Origin: Chloroflexota bacterium
Lineage (GTDB): Bacteria; Chloroflexota; Anaerolineae; Aggregatilineales; UBA2796
Direction: 5' to 3'
Assembly (NCBI GenBank): GCA_003695215.1
Contig: RFIM01000317.1
Span: 1 to 7,342 of the forward strand
DNA: 7,342 nucleotides
The notes under the pieces are model-generated. The model ran no database searches. It was not told where the DNA came from and worked only from the letters and a program-made list of their open reading frames with translations. Positions 1 through 6,079 of the stretch are shown here, in pieces. A program made the position numbers and the translations under genes. Every line of letters starts with the position of its first letter. The stretch's first letter is position 1.

Positions 1-1
1 C

Positions 2-763
2 GCCGCACTCACCTTAGCGACCTTGCACACCTTGCAGCGCATTCGTGGCGTACGCCGCCCTGCCCTGACTTCCCTGATGCGCGTCGAGAACAATCAGCTC
101 GTGGTCATGGCCGATTTAGGCGCCAATCCTGATGCGCAGCCCGAGTGGATGTTCCAATTCGGCGTGATGGGCAGCTTATACGCGCAGCACGTGCTAGGGC
201 AAACGCGCCCGCGCGTGGCGTTGCTCTCGAATGGCGAAGAGGAAGGCAAGGGCAATCAGTTGGTGCGCCAAAGCGCTGCGCTTTTCGCTAACTCAGGGCT
301 GAACTTCATTGGCAATGTTGAGCCCAAAGAAGTGCTTCAAGGCGCCGCTGACGTCGTAGTGACAGATGGCTTCGTCGGCAACATCATGCTCAAGAGCCTC
401 GAGGCAGTTGGCGAGGCCTTCTTCCGCGTCATGCGCCGCGAGTTGCTGCGCAATCCGCTGCGCCTCTTAGGCGGCTTTTTGATCAGCCCGGTGCTGCGCA
501 AGATTTACAAGCAGGTTGATCCCTTCGAGATCGGTGGCGCGCCGTTACTCGGCGTCAACGGCGTAGTCATCATCAGCCATGGACGTACCAATGCCAAAGG
601 CATCAAGAACGCCATCTTTCAAGCCCGCCGCGCTGTGGAAGGCAACTTGGTAGCTTGCTTGCGGCAAGGCTTGGCACGGTATATCAGCGCGCACCAGGCC
701 TCAAATGCCAGCAAAGCGCGCCGCCGCTATTTCGCGCGCCACCGCAGGCGCATCAACGCCTGA
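2..763 (+). CDS. plsX: Phosphate acyltransferase PlsX, C-terminal part (5' truncated by the window edge)
   Basis: PlsX makes acyl-phosphate from acyl-ACP and inorganic phosphate; PlsY then uses it to acylate glycerol-3-phosphate in membrane phospholipid synthesis. It is a peripheral, cytoplasmic-side enzyme. The open frame runs in from the left edge, so about 253 residues are visible of a usual 330-350, and the true start lies upstream; the first in-frame start-like codons here are internal. Family signatures seen include VMADLGANPDAQPE, the run GEEEGKGN (nt 233-256), FIGNVEP, the DGFVGN loop (nt 365-382), IGGAPLLGVNG, and SHGRTNAKGIKNAI near the end. These are the most conserved stretches of PlsX and all are intact. 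The last 20 or so residues are rich in Arg/Lys and extend past the conserved core. The stop at 761-763 overlaps the convergent minus-strand gene by 11 bp. The identification is firm; only the missing N terminus is unknown. Confidence 0.96.
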   Translation, partial: AALTLATLHTLQRIRGVRRPALTSLMRVENNQLVVMADLGANPDAQPEWMFQFGVMGSLYAQHVLGQTRPRVALLSNGEEEGKGNQLVRQSAALFANSGLNFIGNVEPKEVLQGAADVVVTDGFVGNIMLKSLEAVGEAFFRVMRRELLRNPLRLLGGFLISPVLRKIYKQVDPFEIGGAPLLGVNGVVIISHGRTNAKGIKNAIFQARRAVEGNLVACLRQGLARYISAHQASNASKARRRYFARHRRRINA

Positions 764-1337
764 GCGCACCCAAGCCGCGCCATAGCCCTGCGCCACGCTG
801 ATTGAAGCCGCGAGTCGCCACGCCAAGCCGCACCACAGGCGCGTGAGGCGTGCTGTGAGTCGCGTCTTGGGCATGCCACACTTCTGCCAGCAGCAAGCCC
901 TCAGCGAAGAGCAGAGTCTGACTCAAGCCGCGTCGTGTCCGCTCCAGAAAGCCAAACTTAGGCGTGCCAAGGGCGCCGATCACCTCGCCGAGCGGCAATG
1001 GCGCCAGAAGCGTCACGAACATCACGGGATCGCTCGCCTGGCTGACCACAACCGTGAACTGATCGGTGCCGAAGACGGCCAAATCTTCGTTGAATAGCCC
1101 TTGATCGCCGCTGGCCGTCAGTGGATGTGCTTGCAGCAGTTTGATGATCGGCTGGAGCGCCAAGTGAGTCGGTTGCACGCCGAAGAGGCAGGGCGTGGCG
1201 CACGGCGTGCCATCAGCGGCGCTGAAATAGGCCACATAGGGCGATTCAGACTGCGCGCCGATCAGCCGTGCAGCCACGATCAGGGCTACCAACAGCGCAC
1301 TGCACAAGTTCAGCCCGATCAGCAAACGTCTCATCAC
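753..1337 (-). CDS. Small exported protein with PCxxPC motif, paralog A (hypothetical)
   Basis: Function not recognised. The 194-residue product begins with a basic, strongly hydrophobic segment (residues about 3-28), a signal peptide or N-terminal anchor, so it should act outside the cytoplasm. Residues 42-55 read DGTPCATPCLFGVQ, which matches DGSPCQLPCLLGVQ of the gene just upstream. A second shared block is LGEVIGALGTP (116-126) against LGDVLVRFGTP. Apart from C12 in the leader, C46 and C50 are the only cysteines, so a disulfide between them is plausible. Paralog A lacks about 20 residues present in paralog B before the second block. The start is GTG (1337-1335) or the adjacent ATG (1334-1332); both overlap the upstream TGA (GTGATG), which implies translational coupling, and no Shine-Dalgarno is visible. 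It is the last gene of the operon and converges on plsX with an 11-bp overlap. From memory, similar cysteine-proline motifs occur in secreted Chloroflexota proteins. Confidence 0.77.
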   Translation of the reverse strand: MMRRLLIGLNLCSALLVALIVAARLIGAQSESPYVAYFSAADGTPCATPCLFGVQPTHLALQPIIKLLQAHPLTASGDQGLFNEDLAVFGTDQFTVVVSQASDPVMFVTLLAPLPLGEVIGALGTPKFGFLERTRRGLSQTLLFAEGLLLAEVWHAQDATHSTPHAPVVRLGVATRGFNQRGAGLWRGLGALRR

Positions 1338-2035
1338 GGGGAGCGCGAAGTCTGCAGGTAACGCATAGCGCGGCTAAAACCGTGCCATGTGGTGGCGGAA
1401 AAGGTCAGCCCTTGCCACGAGTCGCGGTACCAATCTGCAGCGCTGATGCCAATGTACTGCACTTGATCGCTTGTGCGCATGTGCGTGCCGCTGCTTGCGC
1501 CGCCTAGCTGGCCAGTGATGACCATGCCTTGCTCAGGGTAGAACAGGCGTACCATGTTGGCGCTGCGGCGCGGCACCAGCACGTGCGCAGGCGTCCCGAA
1601 GCGCACCAGCACATCGCCTAGCGTGCCCAGCGAGCTGATCGGCGTATAGGTATGGCTGAAACGCTCGGCAGGTACGATCACGGTGTTGAATGGCTCGCTA
1701 TGAACGCTGATCAGGGCCAGCTCGTTGCGCCTGCCGCGCAGCAGCACTACAGTGATATCCACGCCGATCAGCTCGACCAAATTGCCGTTCACGCGCTCGG
1801 TCAGCAACTGACCGCGCATGAGCGGATGTTGGCGCACGAGCCTATTAGCATCCATGAACAGCGTCTGGCTTGGCTGCACGCCGAGCAGGCAGGGCAACTG
1901 GCACGGGCTGCCATCCAGGTGAGTGAAGAACTGATCGATCGGCAGCGGCTGCGCGCTGCCTGCGGCACGTGCCGCGTTGATCAGCGCGCTGAAGAGCAGG
2001 CTCGTGGCTACCAAGAGCGCTAGAAAACGACCCAT
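1334..2035 (-). CDS. Small exported protein with PCxxPC motif, paralog B (hypothetical)
   Basis: Function not recognised. The 233-residue product has a typical Sec signal peptide: a basic start (MGR), a hydrophobic core (residues 4-20) and a likely signal peptidase I site around AARA/A (21-25). The mature protein carries the motif DGSPCQLPCLLGVQP at 41-55, with C45 and C49 as its only cysteines, which suits an intramolecular disulfide; it is not a CxxCH haem site or a lipobox. A second conserved block, LGTLGDVLVRFGTP (136-149), is shared with the gene downstream. The C-terminal third is rich in aromatic residues (WYRDSW, TTWHGF). ATG at 2035 is chosen because AGGA lies 8 nt upstream and only 5 nt separate it from the stop of the peptidase gene. 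The paralogous pair probably arose by tandem duplication. Position behind an M23 peptidase suggests an envelope role, but no specific activity is supported. Confidence 0.85.
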   Translation of the reverse strand: MGRFLALLVATSLLFSALINAARAAGSAQPLPIDQFFTHLDGSPCQLPCLLGVQPSQTLFMDANRLVRQHPLMRGQLLTERVNGNLVELIGVDITVVLLRGRRNELALISVHSEPFNTVIVPAERFSHTYTPISSLGTLGDVLVRFGTPAHVLVPRRSANMVRLFYPEQGMVITGQLGGASSGTHMRTSDQVQYIGISAADWYRDSWQGLTFSATTWHGFSRAMRYLQTSRSP

Positions 2036-2040
2036 AGGCG

Positions 2041-3285
2041 CTATCCTGCTGGCGTTGGCGAAAGCGTCGGCAGCGGCGCTACTTCAAACTCTGTGAAGTC
2101 CACGAAAGATGTGGTAGCAGGCCGCACTGTGACATCGCGCTCAAGGCGCCTGCCATTCAAAAAGACTACCACCTGATAGATGCCCACTGGCACGTCGCCG
2201 ATCACGAAATTCTCGCGCCACACTTCATCGCTATTCACGTTCCAGGCACGGCTGTTGGCTTGGCGCGGATTGACGTAAGTCGTGGTTCTATCGACGATGC
2301 GCCCGTTCTTCATCAGCACCACGCTTATATCCTGTGCCAGCGAGCCATCAGGCAAGGTCACGCGCCCTGCCACTACGCCGTGATTCTCATAAGGCGCAAT
2401 CCACAGCAGCGGATTGCGCGTCTCATAGTAGCTGTTGCGCCCGACGCGCACCTCGAAATGGACGTGCGGCCCGCTGACCACGCCGCTGCGCCCGCTCAAG
2501 CCGATCACCTCGCCCGTCTGCACAGCTTGACCGACCTGCACTAAGATCAGCTGCAAATGTGCGTAGAGCGTGTAGAGCCGCTTGCCCTGAAAGCCGAAGT
2601 TGTGCTCAATGATGACCACATTGCCGTAGCTGTACGCCGACTCAACATAGCGCCCGTTTTCGTACCAGCGATAGTTATCAGCGGCCCAGATGACGCGCCC
2701 AGCGGCTGCAGCGCGCACTTCCTTTCCAATCGGATTAGGCAGGTCGATGCCGTGATGAATGCGCCATTCGTTGTTCGGGCCATCTGAGCCATAGGCATAG
2801 GAGAAGAGCGCGGCGCTGTTGGCCGAGGAATCGACAGGGCGGCGAAACCAGAAGTGATCGCGTGGATCGAGCGAGAGCGGCACTTGCTCGGGCGGCGGCG
2901 AGAACTCGCCGCGGCGCGGATCGTTGTTGCGCGCGATGGTCGGCGCTGTTGGGCTAGCGACGGCAGTCGGCGGTGGCACTGTGGCGCGCTCAGGCTGAAA
3001 GCGAGCCGGCGTGGGCGAGCTTTGCCAGCGCACGGGCCGAGTCGGCGTGTGAGTTGGCATTGGTGTTGGGCTAGGCGGCAGCGCTGTGCGCACAACCAGC
3101 AATTCGCCTTGGATCACGTCTTGCCAGGCATGGCTGCGCTGCGTGACAGTTGGGCTGGGCAAGGCGAGCCTGTGCGTCGGCGTCTGCTCTAGCTGAGCAT
3201 CGTCAGATCGGGAGAGCAACAGCGCCATCATGGCAAATATACCTGTGAGAGCGCTCAGGGCCAGGGCGATGAGGGCCTTACGCAT
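2041..3285 (-). CDS. Membrane-anchored M23 family metallopeptidase with C-terminal beta-sandwich domain
   Basis: Predicted zinc peptidase that cuts peptide cross-links of peptidoglycan outside the cell membrane. The 414 residues fall into four parts. Residues 4-25 form a hydrophobic N-terminal anchor with no clear cleavage site. Residues about 35-140 are a Pro/Thr/Ser-rich linker. Residues about 165-300 are the M23 (LytM-type) domain. Residues about 303-397 resemble a carboxypeptidase regulatory-like (CarboxypepD_reg) sandwich, starting GVVAGRVTLPDGS. The catalytic set is complete: HHGID gives H177 and D181, YAHLQ gives H243, and GPHVHFEVR gives H274 and H276. By family precedent H177, D181 and H276 bind zinc, and H243 and H274 assist catalysis. 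The protein ends in a short PTLSPTPAG tail. ATG at 3285 is supported by GAAGG 6 nt upstream, in a 13-nt gap after the propeller gene. An active endopeptidase is likely; the role of the C-terminal domain (wall or partner binding) is inferred. Confidence 0.92.
   Translation of the reverse strand: MRKALIALALSALTGIFAMMALLLSRSDDAQLEQTPTHRLALPSPTVTQRSHAWQDVIQGELLVVRTALPPSPTPMPTHTPTRPVRWQSSPTPARFQPERATVPPPTAVASPTAPTIARNNDPRRGEFSPPPEQVPLSLDPRDHFWFRRPVDSSANSAALFSYAYGSDGPNNEWRIHHGIDLPNPIGKEVRAAAAGRVIWAADNYRWYENGRYVESAYSYGNVVIIEHNFGFQGKRLYTLYAHLQLILVQVGQAVQTGEVIGLSGRSGVVSGPHVHFEVRVGRNSYYETRNPLLWIAPYENHGVVAGRVTLPDGSLAQDISVVLMKNGRIVDRTTTYVNPRQANSRAWNVNSDEVWRENFVIGDVPVGIYQVVVFLNGRRLERDVTVRPATTSFVDFTEFEVAPLPTLSPTPAG
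2044..2047 (-). promoter_or_regulatory. Ribosome binding site of paralog B, overlapping the end of the peptidase gene
   Basis: AGGA on the minus strand, 8 nt before ATG at 2035. It lies just before the peptidase stop TAG, which suggests coupled translation. Confidence 0.6.
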
Positions 3286-3291
3286 GCTGAG

Positions 3292-3296
3292 CCTTC
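3292..3296 (-). promoter_or_regulatory. Ribosome binding site of the M23 peptidase gene
   Basis: GAAGG on the minus strand, 6 nt before ATG at 3285, filling most of the 13-nt gap after the propeller gene stop. It supports the start at the beginning of the hydrophobic anchor. Confidence 0.7.
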
Positions 3297-3298
3297 AT

Positions 3299-5446
3299 TC
3301 AATTGCCTGCATCAGGCGGAATCGGGGTGGGCGAGCGGCGCGCTGATGGCGCGTCCGTTGGCGTGAGCGTCGGCTGCAGCCGCACGCCGAACAAGAAGGC
3401 ATCGATCTGCTCTTGCGTGTACAGCTCCAGCATTGCCTCATCCCACGTCAGGCCATCACGCCGCTCGAATTGCCAGTAGAGGATGCTCGGGAAGTTGCTG
3501 CGCCAATCGCGGCCCGCTGGAACGCGCTGCCAGCCGTAGTCTTCTGCCAGGCGCGTTAGATCGATATAGTAGCCTGATGGCACAGCGGCCTTAGTGCGCC
3601 CGCCTTGCTCAAAGATTTGCGGATCGCCTAAGCTGCGGCTAGCGAAATCCCATGGCAGGCGTTTGAGCGGCTCGCCGAGCTGACCGTTCTGCGCCGTCTC
3701 GGCCACGCGCAGGTAGACGCGCCACATCACATTGGCGCCAACTTCCTCACGCACGACTTCAATCGGCGCTATCGGCGTGTTGAAGACCAGGTTGCGGTCA
3801 AAGGAGAAGGCGCGGCCGGCGTAATGCCAGCTTTGGCGCGGCTGACCAGGCTCAGGCAGGCGATCGAGCGTCCAGAGCGCGTCCTGCAGGGCGCCGAGGA
3901 AGTCTATGCCGCTCTGACGCAACACTGCCTCGCGCAGCGCCACGAACGAATCGTCGACGCGATCGGAGAGGGCCGCCAGAGTCGCCGCTGAGACGCCGTT
4001 CAAGGCGCGCACCTGATAATAAGGCGGGCTCTCGCGCTTGCCTTCCACGTTTTCCACATAAAGCGGCCGATCCTCATTCGGCGCGCCGCCGCTCAGCAAT
4101 AGCGACTCTGGCAAGGGCTGTGCCGTCCAGCTCATGCGGCTGATCTGCCCGCTGACGCTGATTGCAGTGGCTGCAGCGCCGCTGCCCGAGACCAAGCCGC
4201 TGACAATGGTTGTATTCGGGCCGTTCTCCAGCGCGAAGAGCAGCGTGACGCCATTGGGCGACCAAGTCGGCGCGCGCCCACGCCCGATGATCACTGGCTC
4301 GGCATTTGGTTGTGCCAAGCTGCGCACTAGCACCAGATCGATGCCGTTGATGCGCGCATGGTAAGCGATCTGTACGCCGTCCAGGCTCCAAAGCGGCAGC
4401 TGCTCTTCGATCTCGGGCGTGTTGGTCAGCCGCAGCGCTTCTTCCTCAAGCGGGCGGTCAAGATCGATCACGTAGATCTCAGGGTTGCCATCGCGCAGGC
4501 TGACATAAGCGATTTGGCGCCCTGGCACTGGCGAGCCGCCTGGATTCCACGCGGGCGAGAAGTCGGGCGCCGGATGATAGGTCAGGCGCGCAGGCTCGCT
4601 AGAGCCGTCGCTCGGCACGATGTAAATATCTAAGTTGTCGCCTTCATAGGCTTCATAGGCGATGAACTGCCCATCAGGGCTCCATGAAGGCGCGCCGACG
4701 TAGCCTGGCGAGTAAGTCAGCTGCGTGATGGCGCCGCTAGCGACCTCCAAGATGTACAGGTTCCAACTGCCGCCACGCCGACTGGCAAAAGCGATGCGCG
4801 TGCCGTCAGGGCTCCAAGCAGGATCGCGGTCGTCGGTCGGCGTGTTGGTCAGGCGGATGGGCTGGCTTTGCCCAAGGCCGAGCGCCCACAGGTTCTCGCG
4901 TCCATTCAGGCGCGCTGCATAGACCAAGCTGCCGCTGATGCGCAAAGGATCGGGCACAGGCGTGGCAGTCGGCAGGGGCGTTGGCGTCGGCGGGAGAGGC
5001 GTTGGCGTCGGCTGCGTTGGGATGATCGGCAAGCTGCCGCCAAAGTTGCCTGCCACAGAGCGCGCGGCTGTGCCGCCTGAGGTCGTCCATAGGATCAAGC
5101 CTATCAGGGCGACTAGCAGCACAACTGTGAACAAGCTGAGGGCGCGATTCTGGGCTTTGAGCGGGTCCTCGCGCACAACGCGCTTATCGGGCATTTGGGC
5201 TGCCTGTGCCGCGATTTGCTCGGCACGGCGCGCCATCATGGCGCGGCTGCGCTCGGCTGTGACGGCGTAAATGGCGCGTCCGCCGCGCAAAATGTAGAGC
5301 GCCATGCTCGCCAAGAGGGCAATGAGACCGACAATTGAGATGCGCCACAGAAACAGCTGATATGCCGCTTGCTCAAAGCACCAAGCGACGACGCGCACTA
5401 TAGCGTTGAGCAGTTTATCGATCAAGCGCAGCAAGCGTGTCAGCAT
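3299..5446 (-). CDS. Membrane-anchored PD40 (TolB-like) beta-propeller protein with degenerate M15-like C-terminal domain
   Basis: Large surface protein (715 residues), exact role unknown. Hydrophobic segments lie at about 31-54 and 103-121, separated by a charged, Arg-rich stretch that is probably cytoplasmic. A Pro/Thr linker (143-165) follows, with PTPTPLP repeated twice. Residues about 174-440 carry five or six PD40/WD40-like propeller blades, marked by LTNTP...WSPDG..IAF (199-220), LTYSP...WSPDG..IAY (243-264), LTYHP...WNPGG (288-304), LTNTP...WSLDG..IAY (340-362) and WSPNG (395-399). Such blades usually bind protein or glycan partners. Residues about 480-690 form a further domain with SWHYAGRAFSFD (539-550) and YGW followed by YWQFE (637-661), which recalls the zinc motifs of M15 peptidases with ligands changed. 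The C terminus is again Pro/Thr-rich. ATG at 5446 has only a weak GAAG 5 nt upstream; the gap to the HAS gene is 18 nt. It is not the periplasmic TolB of the Tol-Pal system, because it is membrane-anchored and has extra domains. Confidence 0.9.
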   Translation of the reverse strand: MLTRLLRLIDKLLNAIVRVVAWCFEQAAYQLFLWRISIVGLIALLASMALYILRGGRAIYAVTAERSRAMMARRAEQIAAQAAQMPDKRVVREDPLKAQNRALSLFTVVLLVALIGLILWTTSGGTAARSVAGNFGGSLPIIPTQPTPTPLPPTPTPLPTATPVPDPLRISGSLVYAARLNGRENLWALGLGQSQPIRLTNTPTDDRDPAWSPDGTRIAFASRRGGSWNLYILEVASGAITQLTYSPGYVGAPSWSPDGQFIAYEAYEGDNLDIYIVPSDGSSEPARLTYHPAPDFSPAWNPGGSPVPGRQIAYVSLRDGNPEIYVIDLDRPLEEEALRLTNTPEIEEQLPLWSLDGVQIAYHARINGIDLVLVRSLAQPNAEPVIIGRGRAPTWSPNGVTLLFALENGPNTTIVSGLVSGSGAAATAISVSGQISRMSWTAQPLPESLLLSGGAPNEDRPLYVENVEGKRESPPYYQVRALNGVSAATLAALSDRVDDSFVALREAVLRQSGIDFLGALQDALWTLDRLPEPGQPRQSWHYAGRAFSFDRNLVFNTPIAPIEVVREEVGANVMWRVYLRVAETAQNGQLGEPLKRLPWDFASRSLGDPQIFEQGGRTKAAVPSGYYIDLTRLAEDYGWQRVPAGRDWRSNFPSILYWQFERRDGLTWDEAMLELYTQEQIDAFLFGVRLQPTLTPTDAPSARRSPTPIPPDAGN
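4977..5012 (-). repeat. Short direct repeat (15 bp, 21-bp period) encoding the PTPTPLP linker
   Basis: GGCGTTGGCGTCGGC on the plus strand occurs at 4977-4991 and again at 4998-5012, a spacing of 21 bp. It codes for the doubled PTPTPLP heptad (residues 146-159) of the propeller protein's linker. It is in frame, so gain or loss of a unit would only change linker length. Confidence 0.8.
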
Positions 5447-5464
5447 CGCGTCTTCACGCTCTCA

Positions 5465-6079
5465 TCAGCCTGGTCGAATTAAGCGTAGCAGATGGTGCAA
5501 GCGCGGCAGGTCGTGGCTGAGCAGTTGTGCTAGGCGCTGCCCGGCGCGAATCAGGTAAGCGTTCTGCTCGCTGTGCGGGCGCACAGCCGCAGCAAAGCGC
5601 AGCGCAGCTGCGAGCAGCTCTTCGCTCGGCAGTTGCGTCGCTTGCAACACAAGGCGGAAGAAATCGAAATGCTGGGTGAAGGCGTAGAGCATTTCGGCAT
5701 CGCACAAATAGACGGGGTCGAGGCTGAGCGGCGGCCGCGGCGGCAAAGCGTAGATCGGCCGATCGCCTTCCATGCAACCGATTGTGATCACGCTGATCTC
5801 GACTGGCACCATGCGATTTTCGCGTTGATCGCGCATGGTAGCGGCATTGATGCTGTTGGCCATGATCAATTGGCGCACTAACGGATCGTCATCGATGCGA
5901 ATGGCGTAGATCAAGCCGATGATGGCCGTGGGCTCGTTGCGGCGACGCGCCTGCACGAAGGCGCCGAAGGCAGGCTCGTTCAGATCGCTGCTGCGCGTGC
6001 CGCATTCAAAGCCTGTGGTGCTGGCGCGCAATACGCGCCCAATCATCGGAGACGTTATCAGCGGCTCTGTAGCGTCCAT
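5465..6079 (-). CDS. Stand-alone HAS-barrel protein of the HerA-NurA type
   Basis: Cytoplasmic protein of 204 residues with no signal or membrane segment. Residues 13-62 (from IGRVLRASTTGFECG to LIYAIRIDD) look like a HAS barrel, the small beta-barrel that precedes the ATPase domain in HerA DNA translocases. The middle holds a conserved-looking IYALPPRPPLSLDPVYLCD (109-127), followed by a mainly helical C-terminal half (128-200) rich in Leu, Ala and Arg. No Walker A or B motif is present, so the ATPase half of HerA is missing here. In bacteria such short HAS proteins are found beside nurA, as here, and probably help dock the nuclease to an ATPase. ATG at 6079 directly abuts the nurA stop (TAAATG) and has AAGGG 7 nt upstream, which fixes the start and implies coupled translation. 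The HAS assignment rests on the N-terminal pattern and on context; the function of the C-terminal half is unknown. Confidence 0.8.
   Translation of the reverse strand: MDATEPLITSPMIGRVLRASTTGFECGTRSSDLNEPAFGAFVQARRRNEPTAIIGLIYAIRIDDDPLVRQLIMANSINAATMRDQRENRMVPVEISVITIGCMEGDRPIYALPPRPPLSLDPVYLCDAEMLYAFTQHFDFFRLVLQATQLPSEELLAAALRFAAAVRPHSEQNAYLIRAGQRLAQLLSHDLPRLHHLLRLIRPG

Noticed and set aside
819..852. Inverted repeat CACGCC...GGCGTG downstream of plsX as a possible terminator
   Set aside because: The stem is 6 bp with a loop of about 22 bases and no T run. It lies inside coding sequence and is expected by chance in GC-rich DNA.
843..1361. Plus-strand open frames of 60-140 codons opposite the minus-strand genes, here and also at 1652-2023, 2854-3192, 4938-5270 and 6731-7159
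   Set aside because: They are antisense to genes with clear protein signatures, have low-complexity Arg/Ala-rich products and no ribosome sites. They follow from the base composition of the real genes.
1334..2035. Lipoprotein or cytochrome c reading of the cysteine motif in the exported paralogs
   Set aside because: The cysteines lie about 20 residues past the signal region, not in a lipobox, and the spacing is CxxxC with no following His, so neither lipidation nor haem attachment is supported.
2547..3095. Minus-strand 182-codon frame inside the M23 gene
   Set aside because: It overlaps the linker and the conserved M23 core in another frame, and its product is Arg/Ser/Ala-rich with no motif. 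The M23 frame has a full catalytic set.
4420..4860. Near-repeats in DNA (CAGGGCTCCA-like segments) as a mobile or regulatory repeat
   Set aside because: They code for the WSPDG blade motifs of the propeller, so the similarity is explained by protein repeats.
3299..5446. Calling the propeller protein TolB of the Tol-Pal system
   Set aside because: True TolB is a periplasmic protein with an N-terminal alpha/beta domain, encoded with tolQRA and pal. This protein has two hydrophobic segments, a Pro/Thr linker, an extra C-terminal domain and no such neighbours.
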